Under the pieces are notes generated by a model. The model searched no databases and was not told the DNA's origin. It saw only the letters and a list, made by a program, of their open reading frames with translations. Shown piece after piece: positions 1 to 7,325 of a DNA stretch of 11,303 nt. This DNA is from Promethearchaeia archaeon (GTDB lineage Archaea; Asgardarchaeota; Lokiarchaeia; Sigyniarchaeales; SOKP01): assembly GCA_029856375.1 (NCBI GenBank), contig JAHQWX010000027.1, positions 1-11,303 of the forward strand. Direction: 5' to 3'. Numbering within the stretch: position 1 is the stretch's first letter; each line of letters starts with the position of its first letter. A program made the position numbers and the translations under genes.

Positions 1-187
1 AAGGATTATTAGCGAATTGCGCTCCTGGTCCCTGTTTTTCTTGAATATCGCTGAGATCCCCTTGTCCTGTTGCGGCAAATGCGGGTACAGAAGACAGGCT
101 CCAGTGTATAAAGATTCCAAATTTTGCGTCGTGGAACCAATCCGGGACTTGGTGTTTTCTTATAGATTTAATTTTTGGTTCGTACAT
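1..187 (-). CDS. Alpha-L-fucosidase (GH29), N-terminal part, cut by window edge
   Basis: Only the first 62 codons are present; the gene runs off the left edge. Reading the minus strand from an ATG at 187 gives a protein with VPDWFHDAKFGIFIHW at about residues 14-29, followed by a SVPAFA segment and QFANNP. This matches the conserved N-terminus of glycoside hydrolase family 29, where the first strand of the catalytic barrel has WF.DAKFG.F.HWG.YSVPA and a later NPYAEWY. The usual HWG.Y reads HWSLS here, a mild departure. There is no signal peptide, so a cytoplasmic enzyme releasing L-fucose from oligosaccharides is likely. The ATG lies 7 bases after the stop of the epimerase gene, with AGGA just upstream, so the two are probably one transcript. 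The catalytic Asp and acid/base cannot be seen. The family call is firm; the exact substrate is not. Confidence 0.85.
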   Translation of the reverse strand, partial: MYEPKIKSIRKHQVPDWFHDAKFGIFIHWSLSSVPAFAATGQGDLSDIQEKQGPGAQFANNP

Positions 188-194
188 GATCGTC

Positions 195-815
195 CTATCT
201 TTTTTTTAATTCCTTTATTACATAATTTGGGTCCTCTGCGTTTAATATCGCGCTCGCAGAGATTAAAATATCAGCTTGCGATAATTTTTTTGACGTTTCT
301 AAATTGACTCCTCCATCCACGCTAATTTCTATAGAATATTTTTCTTTGTATTTTGAGATTTCTTTCACCCGAATCGCTGTTGAATCGAGAAACTTTTGAC
401 CAGAAAATCCCGGATGAACCCCCATTACTAGGATTACATCAATGTTAGGTAGATATTGTTCCAACTGCGAAATTTCTGTATCAGGATTTATTACTAATCC
501 AATCTTTTTATCGTTACTTTTAACTTTATTTATTATGTCTTGTATGTTTTCGTCGATTTCGATATGAAACAAAAATATATCGATGTAATCAACAACTTTG
601 TCAATATAATTCAGCGGATCTTCGACCATTAGATGGACTTCTACTGGTAAGTCAAATTCTTCTTTAATGCTCTTCAATATGTCTATATTAAGTTTTAAAT
701 TTGGGACGAATTTACCATCCATTACATCCAAGTGGATTATATCAAGATTTTTTAATTGTTTCAAAATCTCTGTAGAAAAATCTTCGCTAGCGTGAATAGA
801 TACCGCGACTTTCAA
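195..815 (-). CDS. rpe: Ribulose-phosphate 3-epimerase family protein (divergent)
   Basis: A 206-residue TIM-barrel epimerase, slightly shorter than the usual 215-230. It would interconvert ribulose 5-phosphate and xylulose 5-phosphate in the cytoplasm. Family motifs in order are IIHLDVMDGKFVPN (26-39), VEVHLMVEDP (58-67), GVHPGFSGQKF (132-142), SVDGGV (165-170) and ADILISASAI (181-190). The expected metal ligands H28, D30, H61 and D167 are all present; D30 and D167 are also the family's acid/base pair. Departures: the N-terminal SILSADF motif is SIHASEDF with one extra residue, and the usual NPGFGGQ is HPGFSGQ. A related phosphosugar epimerase (allulose 6-phosphate type) is therefore possible. 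The start is TTG: no ATG exists between it and the upstream in-frame stop, and LKVAVSI aligns with the usual MKIAPSI. It is co-directional with the fucosidase and divergent from the xylulokinase. Confidence 0.82.
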   Translation of the reverse strand: MKVAVSIHASEDFSTEILKQLKNLDIIHLDVMDGKFVPNLKLNIDILKSIKEEFDLPVEVHLMVEDPLNYIDKVVDYIDIFLFHIEIDENIQDIINKVKSNDKKIGLVINPDTEISQLEQYLPNIDVILVMGVHPGFSGQKFLDSTAIRVKEISKYKEKYSIEISVDGGVNLETSKKLSQADILISASAILNAEDPNYVIKELKKR

Positions 816-883
816 TTTAAAAGCTATTAAACGGTTTTAATGATATTTACTAAAATAATATTAAATCTATCTTAGTCTAATGT

Positions 884-892
884 AATTATATA
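884..892 (+). promoter_or_regulatory. TATA-like box for the xylulokinase gene
   Basis: The sequence AATTATATA is centred about 22 bases before the ATG at 910. Archaeal TATA boxes sit about 26 bases before the transcript start, so a leaderless or nearly leaderless mRNA is inferred. No Shine-Dalgarno is visible before this ATG. The 94-base gap (816-909) must also hold the promoter of the opposing epimerase gene. Confidence 0.45.
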
Positions 893-909
893 GATAACTA
901 TTTCATATT

Positions 910-2538
910 ATGACGGATTATTTTTTAGGATTGGACTCCTCAACCCAGAGTCTAACTGGTGTTATTATCGATTTTGATGGGAGGAAGATTGTAATCTCAA
1001 AATCGTTGCCTTTTATGGAATATTTCCCGGAATACGAAACTGATCACGGAGTTATTAAACAAGAAGACGAAAAGGTGGTACATTCTTATCCTTTAATGTG
1101 GGTTGAAGCGTTAGATACAATTTTTGAATTATTTAAGGAGGAGAATGTAGATCTGAGTTCAATAAAAGCAATAACTGGCAGCGGCCAACAGCATGGGACC
1201 GTCTATTTGAACGATAAATTTGAAGAGCAGTTGAAGAATCTTAATCCAGATAAAGGTTTAAAACAACAATTGAGCGACGTATTTTCGAGAGAAACTGCAC
1301 CTATTTGGATGGATTCTAGTACAAATAAGCAATGCCAAGAAATACGAGAAGCGCTTGGAGGAAAGAAAAAAACTATCGAATTGACGGGTTCGGATACTTT
1401 TGAGCGATTCTCTGGCCCCCAAATTAGAAAGTTTTTCCAAGAGAATCCAGAAGCATATAATAACACCAGTATTATACATCTCGTAAGTTCATTTATGGCA
1501 TCAATATTACTGGGTGCCAATGCTCCAATTGATCACGGCGATGGAGCGGGTATGAATTTAATGGATATTAGAAAGAAGAATTGGAGCGATAAGGCCTTAA
1601 ATATAACTGCACCGGGTTTAAAAGGAAAACTCCCAAATTTGGTAGAATCCTTTAAAATAATTGGGAAAATTTCTCCCTATTTCGTAAATAAATACGGTTT
1701 TAATTCGGATACGATAATCTTACCATGGTCTGGGGACAATCCAAACAGCCTAATAGGCGTTGGTTTAATCGAAAAAGGAAAAATTGCAATCAGTTTAGGG
1801 ACAAGCAATACTTATTTTGGCTTTATGGACAAACCTCGCACGGATCCTCGTGGAGAGAGTCATGTTTTTGGTTCTCCTACTGGCGATTACATGAGTCTAA
1901 TATGCTTCAAAAACGGGGCTTTAACGTCCGAACAAGTAAAAAACGAATTTAAATTGAGTTGGAAAGATTTTTCAGATATTTTAGAAAAAACACCTCCTGG
2001 TAATGAGGGGAAAATTATGCTTCCGTACTATTTTCCAGAAATAGTCCCTCAAGTATTAAATCCCAAGGTTTATAGATTTGGATTCGATGAGAACGATAAA
2101 AATGGCAATGTTCGAGCAATAATCGAATCTCAATTGATATCTATGCGGTTGCATTCTCAATGGACCGGAGAAGAACCAGAAGTAATTTACGCAACTGGAG
2201 GAGCATCGAAAGATAAAGCGATACTTCAGACGATCGCCGATATTTACCAAGTGAATGTTATTCAGTTTGAAACGAGCGCTTCTGCCGCGTTAGGTGCTGC
2301 ATTAAGAGCTGCTAAAACTTATTACGATGATACTGGCAAAAATCTATCCTGGTCAGAGATAGTTCAAGATTATACGGTTGCTAAAGGAAAGATGATATCC
2401 CCAAGAAAAGAATATAAACAAATTTACGACGATATGGTATTGCTCTATGAGGCCTACGAAAATTACATTTTAAGGAGCGGAAAAAATCCAGAAGAACATC
2501 GTCAAAAATTTATCGATATATATTTTAAAAACAAATAG
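910..2538 (+). CDS. xylB: Xylulokinase, FGGY family, eukaryote-like (XYLB) type
   Basis: A 542-residue FGGY carbohydrate kinase predicted to phosphorylate D-xylulose with ATP to xylulose 5-phosphate. The N-terminal actin-like lobe starts with GLDSSTQSLTGVIID (7-21), followed by SGQQHGTVYL (91-100), which contacts sugar, and PIWMDSSTNKQC (131-142). GDNPNSL (275-281) contains the presumed catalytic base D276. The ATP-side motifs are SLGTSNT (295-301) and ATGGASKDKAIL (427-438). Length and many blocks (LMWVEALD, QQHG, WMDSST, QENPEAY, LVSSF.AS, GMNL, CFKNG.L) recall human XYLB rather than E. coli XylB, which is shorter at about 484 residues; this comparison is from memory of the family. It is divergent from the epimerase, which acts on the product of this kinase. 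Another ketose is possible as substrate, but the XYLB-type blocks make xylulose most likely. Confidence 0.92.
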   Translation: MTDYFLGLDSSTQSLTGVIIDFDGRKIVISKSLPFMEYFPEYETDHGVIKQEDEKVVHSYPLMWVEALDTIFELFKEENVDLSSIKAITGSGQQHGTVYLNDKFEEQLKNLNPDKGLKQQLSDVFSRETAPIWMDSSTNKQCQEIREALGGKKKTIELTGSDTFERFSGPQIRKFFQENPEAYNNTSIIHLVSSFMASILLGANAPIDHGDGAGMNLMDIRKKNWSDKALNITAPGLKGKLPNLVESFKIIGKISPYFVNKYGFNSDTIILPWSGDNPNSLIGVGLIEKGKIAISLGTSNTYFGFMDKPRTDPRGESHVFGSPTGDYMSLICFKNGALTSEQVKNEFKLSWKDFSDILEKTPPGNEGKIMLPYYFPEIVPQVLNPKVYRFGFDENDKNGNVRAIIESQLISMRLHSQWTGEEPEVIYATGGASKDKAILQTIADIYQVNVIQFETSASAALGAALRAAKTYYDDTGKNLSWSEIVQDYTVAKGKMISPRKEYKQIYDDMVLLYEAYENYILRSGKNPEEHRQKFIDIYFKNK

Positions 2539-2551
2539 TAGAACTAAGAAA

Positions 2552-3880
2552 TTAATAAAATTTGTGAAATTCGTACGTGTTATTTGGCGTTTGGAAGCAA
2601 TACTTGCACTCTTGAAAGTCATTACTAAAAGCTTTTACTTCTTCTTTAACCTTCTTGGGATCCTGTTTATCAATTATCAGTTTTTTGAAGAATTCAGCAA
2701 TCTCGACCATCTCACTTTTACCCATACCTAATCGCGTTACTTCGGAAGTTCCCAGTCTCAAGCCTCCCGGATTCATGTAATGCCTTCCATCTCTAATATC
2801 CCATGGAAGTAAATTGCGATTTATTATAATGTTTGCTTCCTCGAGGAGCCTTTCAATATCCCCGCCAAGACCGACCGATTTTTCGAAATTTGCGATGTCC
2901 ACAACAACTTGATGAGATTCCGTAAAACCAAGATGCTCGCAGAGTACTTTAAATCCCCGCTCGTATAACGCTTGACCAAACAATTTGGCGTTCTCTATAA
3001 TTTTTTTGTGATACTCCTTTCCAAATTCGATCATTTCAGCCAAACTTACTGCAAAACCAGCAACATTGTGTAGGTGGTGGTTAGAAAACAGAGCTGGAAA
3101 CGCAGCATTTTTCAAATCTTCAATTAAATCTTCTCGATCTGAGATTACCGCGCCGTGTTGAGGTCCAGGTAATGTTTTATGAGTACTAAAGGACATTGCG
3201 TCAGCCCCTTCTCTTAATGGATCTTGAAAATATCCTGAACCAATTAGACCTGCTACATGCGCTCCATCATATCCTATACTAGCTCCAACCTCTTTAGCTG
3301 CATCTTTTAATTCCTTAATTGGATGGGGAAAAAGGAATACCGAGCCACCAAATAAAACCATTTCTGGCTTACATTCGCGAATTGTTTTTGCTGAACCATC
3401 TGGATCTATATTCATGTTTTCTTCGTCGAAGTCTAGGTATTTTACTTCTAATCCACGAACAGTTCCAGCGGTACCATAGATTAATCGTCCTGAGGTTGCT
3501 TGATATGGTCCGTGCGAAATGTGACCTCCCTTTGGTATGCTCATGCAACACATCTTTCCGTTATTACGGCTAGTAAACGCATTATATAACACCAAATTAG
3601 CCATCACTCCAGATACAGGTCTGACATCAGCAAAACAACAGTTAAAATACTTTTTTGTTAAATCCTGACATAAGATTTCAATTTCATCGATATACTCGCA
3701 GCCCGCATAAACGCGAGATCCAGGCCATCCTTCTGCATATCGATGAGAAAAGTCCGAACAACACGCTTCTTTAACTGCCGGGCTAGTAATATTTTCAGAG
3801 GCGATTAATGGAATGCTATTTCTAAACATGTCGTGATGCGCTTGAAGACTATTTCTAATCTTTTCAATTGTATCTTTCAT
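2552..3880 (-). CDS. glyA: Serine hydroxymethyltransferase
   Basis: A 442-residue PLP enzyme of fold type I that interconverts serine and glycine and loads the one-carbon unit onto a folate or pterin carrier. Visible motifs are LIASENITSP (25-34), HRYAEGWPGSRVYAGCEYID (46-65), RPVSGVMANL (87-96), YDGAHVAGLIG (204-214, with D205 and H208 at the cofactor) and STHKTLPGPQHG (232-243, with K235 as the PLP lysine). LRLGTSEVTRLGM follows near the C-terminus. The glycine-rich GP.GG after the lysine is GPQHG, and QPHSG is RPVSG, so this belongs to a divergent, archaeal-looking branch. Length is slightly above the usual 415-430 because of a C-terminal tail with a C-K-Y-C motif (425-428). Three adjacent Cys pairs are also present (40-41, 81-82, 111-112). 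It starts at an ATG preceded by GAGAG and appears monocistronic. Confidence 0.94.
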   Translation of the reverse strand: MKDTIEKIRNSLQAHHDMFRNSIPLIASENITSPAVKEACCSDFSHRYAEGWPGSRVYAGCEYIDEIEILCQDLTKKYFNCCFADVRPVSGVMANLVLYNAFTSRNNGKMCCMSIPKGGHISHGPYQATSGRLIYGTAGTVRGLEVKYLDFDEENMNIDPDGSAKTIRECKPEMVLFGGSVFLFPHPIKELKDAAKEVGASIGYDGAHVAGLIGSGYFQDPLREGADAMSFSTHKTLPGPQHGAVISDREDLIEDLKNAAFPALFSNHHLHNVAGFAVSLAEMIEFGKEYHKKIIENAKLFGQALYERGFKVLCEHLGFTESHQVVVDIANFEKSVGLGGDIERLLEEANIIINRNLLPWDIRDGRHYMNPGGLRLGTSEVTRLGMGKSEMVEIAEFFKKLIIDKQDPKKVKEEVKAFSNDFQECKYCFQTPNNTYEFHKFY

Positions 3881-3955
3881 AATCTCTCAACACCGTAAAT
3901 TGTGATTTAATGAATAACTGATTTTTTTAGGATAATTAAATCTGAAATTAAAATT

Positions 3956-4019
3956 TTATCTAAGTAAATAATGCTTTTTATTTTTTTGTCAATTAAATGG
4001 AGTTTATTCGCTTAGATAA
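3956..4019. repeat. Inverted repeat TTATCTAAG / CTTAGATAA
   Basis: Perfect 9-base arms at 3956-3964 and 4011-4019 are separated by 46 bases in the gap between the divergent serine hydroxymethyltransferase and hydrolase genes. The right arm abuts an AT-rich TATA-like stretch (4016-4026, ATAATTTTAAG) placed to drive the hydrolase from an ATG at 4053. It could be a paired operator site, but chance is possible in such AT-rich DNA. Confidence 0.35.
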
Positions 4020-4052
4020 TTTTAAGAAACATTGAAAATTGTATTTAATATT

Positions 4053-5054
4053 ATGGTCGAATATCGCATTATATTATTTCCGATTTTTGCAACGATTTCC
4101 ATAATAGCCGCAGCGTTATTAATTGCTCTTAATTGGATTTTTGGCTTACTTTTTCTCATTTTATTTGTTGCGAATTCAATTTCGTCAATTTTAGTATATC
4201 TCAAATTTTTATTTTGGCCGTATAAAGACATGGTTGACACATCACTAGTCGATATTAAAGAGGTCGAAGTACCTTCGAGTTCTGAGGGAGAGATTCTAAA
4301 GGCGGTTGTAATTCGCGCTAAGAACAGCAACAATAAAGAAAAACAACCTGGAATTTTATTTCACCATGGTTATACAGGGCATAAAGAAAAGAATTATCAT
4401 TATATTATCCCTTTAGCGCTTAATGGTTGTACAATTTTGGCGATTGACGCCAGAGGCCACGGCGAATCTGTAAGTAAAGCGTTTAAAATGGGCGATTTCG
4501 CTGGAGTTATGGCAGATGTGAAGTACGAGATAGATTATTTAGAAAAGCTTGATGGAGTGGATAAAAACAAGTTGATGATGGTTGGCCATTCTATGGGAGC
4601 GATAGCAACATTAAGTCAAGGTTATCTCGATAAGAGGCTAAAAAAAATCGTGGGAATGGCTGGACCTAACGATCTATTGGCAATGTTTAATAGATATAGT
4701 GGTAAAATACTAAACCTCACTAGTATAGTACTTAAATTTATTGCAAGGGATGTCCGTAAACATGTTAGCGAACCTCTCGCAATCGCAAACGAAAAAATTT
4801 CCCCTAAATACAGTTTCAAGCAAGGTCATCCCATTCCAGATAAAGATAGAGTCTATCTCGTTCATTGTAAAGAAGATAATGTAGTAGATTTTCAGGAAAG
4901 TCTAAGCCATAAGGAGCAGTTGAACCTCCCCGACGAAAATCTCTTATTTTTGGAAAAACCCGAGAGAAAATACATGAACGCGCACGAATTCGTGGGTCAG
5001 AGTACGATAATTAGTAGTTTTCTAATAAAAATTGCGAATAGTTTAAAGGATTAG
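4053..5054 (+). CDS. Membrane-anchored alpha/beta hydrolase
   Basis: A 333-residue protein with two N-terminal hydrophobic helices (about 6-26 and 28-51) followed by a serine hydrolase domain. The oxyanion-hole segment is FHHGYTG (103-109). The strand IDARGHGES (131-139) is typical of the fold. The nucleophile elbow is VGHSMG (177-182) with S180. D275 (CKEDNVVDF) and H311 (MNAHEF) complete a plausible triad. The fold resembles dienelactone-hydrolase-like and acyl-aminoacyl-peptidase-like esterases; the substrate cannot be told. The helices should anchor the enzyme in the membrane; which side the catalytic domain faces is unclear. An upstream in-frame TTG at 4032 would add seven residues. The ATG is preferred because a TATA-like stretch near 4016-4026 would start transcription about 4048. 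The stop overlaps the stop of the convergent coiled-coil gene. Confidence 0.86.
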   Translation: MVEYRIILFPIFATISIIAAALLIALNWIFGLLFLILFVANSISSILVYLKFLFWPYKDMVDTSLVDIKEVEVPSSSEGEILKAVVIRAKNSNNKEKQPGILFHHGYTGHKEKNYHYIIPLALNGCTILAIDARGHGESVSKAFKMGDFAGVMADVKYEIDYLEKLDGVDKNKLMMVGHSMGAIATLSQGYLDKRLKKIVGMAGPNDLLAMFNRYSGKILNLTSIVLKFIARDVRKHVSEPLAIANEKISPKYSFKQGHPIPDKDRVYLVHCKEDNVVDFQESLSHKEQLNLPDENLLFLEKPERKYMNAHEFVGQSTIISSFLIKIANSLKD

Positions 5055-5950
5055 GATTCTTCTTCTTCTTTATTTTCGTGTTCTAAAAGAAGTCTGGCTT
5101 CGAATAAATCGAGTTTTTCTCCCTTCTTACGTTTTTCAATTGCAGATTCTAGTTGCTTTTTAATCATTTCCTGTTCGGCTATTTTCCTTTCTAGTTGTTT
5201 TTTATACGCGTAAGGTTTTTTGGGTCTTCTTACTTTCTTTTGTTGATTCATCATCTTTATGTAGAGCTCGTGAAACTCGTCTGCTTTTTTCTTATTTTCG
5301 ATGAGCTCGTCTTCTTTCGCTTTTCTCTGATCTCTTAAATAATCTGTTTCTTTAAAAAGAGTAATCATCTGTTCGTGGAATTCTTGGGATTCTTTTGAAA
5401 GTGCGTCTAATTTTTCCTTTAGATCGTCTAATTCTAATTGAATAGAATCGATTTCCTTCTCAATTTGATATAGTTCATCGTGTTCTTCCATATACTTCAA
5501 TAATTCTTTTCTCTTTGCGTTAAGATCGTTGATTTTTTCAATGATTCTATTTTCTTCTTTAATTGTCAGTACATCTGTTTCTATGCGCCTTTCTAATCGC
5601 TCAATTTCTAATTCGTGTCTTCTAATGGAAGAATATTGTTTACCGGACTCCTTATCTTTCTTTTTAAGAAGATTTCTTTGATTTGAGAGATTTTTAATTT
5701 TCTCGATAAGTTCGATTTTTTGCTTTTTAAACTCTTGAACTTTTTTATTGATGTCGTCCCTTTTATTTCTTAATTCCTTTGCTTCTTTCTTAAATTGGTC
5801 GATCTCTTTTTCTTTCGCTTTAAGCTCGTTGAAAATTTCTTTTGTCTTTTTGTTTAATTCGTCTCGTTGTCGTTTATAATCTTCAGCTAGAGTTTGAATT
5901 TCACTAAACGATAAGTACTGTTGTTTTTTTCTAGAATTATTTCTACTCAT
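5051..5950 (-). CDS. COG1340-type archaeal coiled-coil protein
   Basis: A 299-residue, highly charged protein predicted to be coiled coil for nearly its full length (about 15-270), rich in Lys and Glu with heptad-spaced Leu and Ile. The middle RRHELEIERLERRIETDVLT followed by EEN.IIEKI matches the central hinge of the archaeal COG1340 family. The C-terminal KKGEKLDLFEARLLLE resembles that family's conserved tail (KGEKL...EF.LLLE). No function is established for the family; partners in RNA or protein complexes have been suggested only by analogy. There is no signal peptide, so it should be cytoplasmic. The ATG start is clear. A PRC-barrel gene lies 104 bases upstream on the same strand, and a TATA-like box between them (6034-6045) argues for a separate promoter. 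Its TAA shares bases with the hydrolase TAG (TTAG, 5051-5054). Confidence 0.9.
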   Translation of the reverse strand: MSRNNSRKKQQYLSFSEIQTLAEDYKRQRDELNKKTKEIFNELKAKEKEIDQFKKEAKELRNKRDDINKKVQEFKKQKIELIEKIKNLSNQRNLLKKKDKESGKQYSSIRRHELEIERLERRIETDVLTIKEENRIIEKINDLNAKRKELLKYMEEHDELYQIEKEIDSIQLELDDLKEKLDALSKESQEFHEQMITLFKETDYLRDQRKAKEDELIENKKKADEFHELYIKMMNQQKKVRRPKKPYAYKKQLERKIAEQEMIKKQLESAIEKRKKGEKLDLFEARLLLEHENKEEEES

Positions 5951-6033
5951 TTATTAGAAAACCTTTAGAAAGGAGAGAATTAAGAATTCTTTTCTTAGCT
6001 AATTTATACTACTTCATTTTTTAAATTTTGGAA

Positions 6034-6045
6034 TTTTATATATAG
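6034..6045 (-). promoter_or_regulatory. TATA-like box upstream of the coiled-coil gene
   Basis: The minus strand reads CTATATATAAAA, a strong archaeal TATA match. A transcript would start near 6013, giving a leader of roughly 60 bases before the ATG at 5950. A weaker AT-rich box lies nearer at 6016-6028 (AATTTAAAAAATG on the minus strand), so the true promoter is uncertain. Confidence 0.35.
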
Positions 6046-6054
6046 GAATTAGGT

Positions 6055-6300
6055 CTAATAATCTAACTCAACCAAACATATGTCTCCTACAGAAACAATG
6101 TTTTTAAAATCTATGGGGATTGTCTTTCTGTTTTCTATCTTTATTGTGGTTTTGACCGAAATACTTTCGATTTTACCGGTTTGAGTTGAATAAATAATAT
6201 CAACAATTTTACCTATTTTTTTTGCCGTATTGACTTGATAACACTCTATACCTAGAAGTTCAGTAGCTTTAACGACATCTAACCCATTTACATTTGTCAT
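6055..6300 (-). CDS. Small PRC-barrel domain protein
   Basis: An 81-residue protein that is essentially one PRC-barrel. A strand segment around LLGIECYQVNTAKKIGKIVD is followed by TGKIESISV and the closing IPIDFKNIVSVGDICLVE, which matches the archaeal PRC pattern of I.....I..VGD..LV. Stand-alone PRC-barrel proteins are common in archaea. They are linked to RNA processing (RimM-like), FtsZ-ring partners (CdpB) and other assemblies, so the role here is open. The ORF can extend to a TTG at 6405 (116 residues). The ATG at 6300 is preferred: the extra 35 residues look like translated AT-rich spacer, the domain fits the short form exactly, and a start at 6405 would leave only 38 bases for two opposing promoters. 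A TATA-like stretch (TTATACTAAATAAA on the minus strand) lies about 25-40 bases before this ATG. Confidence 0.72.
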   Translation of the reverse strand: MTNVNGLDVVKATELLGIECYQVNTAKKIGKIVDIIYSTQTGKIESISVKTTIKIENRKTIPIDFKNIVSVGDICLVELDY

Positions 6301-6443
6301 ATAAAATTCAATTGAATTCTTGTTTTTATTTAGTATAACCGAATGGATAATTAGTTTTTCATATTTATAGAAATATTCAAAAAATTTAAACAATTTCAAA
6401 TCCAATCTTTTAATAGGAAAATCGCAAATAAAACGACTCGAAT

Positions 6444-7295
6444 TTGAATATTATAAAAGACAACGACCTAATTTTATTAATTTACGATAAAAATAAGCAA
6501 TGGTTATTAAGAGTACGCCAAAATGAGAAATTTGACACTCATAAAGGTACAATACATTTCGACGATATTATCGGAAAGCAATTTGGAACATGCGTTTTTA
6601 CGAAACCTCAAGGATTTAAATTGAGAGTGTTTAAACCGCTTCCGAGCGACTTTGTCGTAAAAATGAGTCGAAAAACTCAAATTATTTATCCCGAGGATGC
6701 GGGATTAATTCTAATGTATACAGGTATTGGGCCAGGTTCTAATGTTTTAGAAGCAGGTACTGGATCCGGTGCTCTTACATGCATTTTAGGAAGTTATGTG
6801 CGACCAAAAGGTCGTATTTTTTCTTACGACATAAGAGAGAAATCCTTAAAACAAGCAAGGAAGAATGTTTTAAAAGCTAAACTCGAAGATGTTGTTTCTA
6901 TTGAATACGGAGACATTTTACAAGATTTAGAACACGAAGATTTGGACGCAGTAGTTTTGGATATTGCAACTCCTTGGTTAGCTGTGAAGAAAGTGAAGAA
7001 TTTTCTAAAGCTAAGTGGAAGTTTTGCATCCTTCTCTCCAACAATAGAACAAGTAAAAAAGACCGTCGCTGCATTAGAAGGAGGAGGATTTTACGACATT
7101 AAAACGTTCGAAATCATGAAACGTGTAATTTCAGTTAAAGAAAACGCTACTAGACCTGCAACGCGTATGATTGGGCATACTGGCTATCTAACATTTGCTC
7201 GGAGGGTAGAAGAAATAGAAAATCCTTACCAAGCCAGAAAGCCAGAAAAGCAAGAACAGGTGGACCTTTCCGATTTACCTTTAAGACCACCATAA
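6444..7295 (+). CDS. trmI: tRNA (adenine-N1)-methyltransferase TrmI
   Basis: A 283-residue class I SAM-dependent methyltransferase that makes m1A at position 58 of the tRNA T-loop (57/58 in some archaea). The N-terminal beta domain (about 1-75) is followed by QIIYPEDAGLIL (79-90). SAM motif I is VLEAGTGSGALT (101-112) and the motif II acid is in YDIREKS (128-134). The active-site segment VLDIATPW (171-178) corresponds to the D..EPW motif. RPATRMIGHTGYLTFARR near the end is the family's conserved closing strand. Length is normal, plus a short hydrophilic tail. The start is TTG; the first in-frame ATG (residue 74) would remove the whole N-terminal domain. A CTTTTAATA stretch near 6406 could be its TATA box. 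It is probably co-transcribed with the tRNA-binding protein 30 bases downstream. The family normally forms tetramers. Confidence 0.93.
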   Translation: MNIIKDNDLILLIYDKNKQWLLRVRQNEKFDTHKGTIHFDDIIGKQFGTCVFTKPQGFKLRVFKPLPSDFVVKMSRKTQIIYPEDAGLILMYTGIGPGSNVLEAGTGSGALTCILGSYVRPKGRIFSYDIREKSLKQARKNVLKAKLEDVVSIEYGDILQDLEHEDLDAVVLDIATPWLAVKKVKNFLKLSGSFASFSPTIEQVKKTVAALEGGGFYDIKTFEIMKRVISVKENATRPATRMIGHTGYLTFARRVEEIENPYQARKPEKQEQVDLSDLPLRPP

Positions 7296-7313
7296 TTCTA
7301 ATAGAAAAATTGT

Positions 7314-7318
7314 GAGGA
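7314..7318 (+). promoter_or_regulatory. Shine-Dalgarno deciding the start at 7326
   Basis: GAGGA lies 7 bases before the ATG at 7326 in the gap between the two genes. The in-frame TTG at 7320 would be only one base from it, so the ATG is the better start. Confidence 0.6.
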
Positions 7319-7325
7319 ATTGATA

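Noticed and set aside
17..307. 96-residue plus-strand ORF at the left edge
   Set aside because: It lies opposite the GH29 fragment and the end of the epimerase, both with clear family motifs on the minus strand. Its own translation looks like no known protein.
1203..1520. 105-residue minus-strand ORF inside xylB
   Set aside because: A shadow of the strongly conserved kinase region.
4022..4333. 103-residue minus-strand ORF over the hydrolase N-terminus
   Set aside because: It opposes the membrane-anchor coding region. The sense frame has a complete hydrolase, and this frame has no recognisable features.
6301..6405. N-terminal extension of the PRC-barrel protein to a TTG at 6405
   Set aside because: The 35 residues are Phe-, Tyr-, Lys- and Asn-rich like translated spacer, lie outside the domain, and would remove the room needed for the opposing trmI promoter. 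Not excluded, only less likely.
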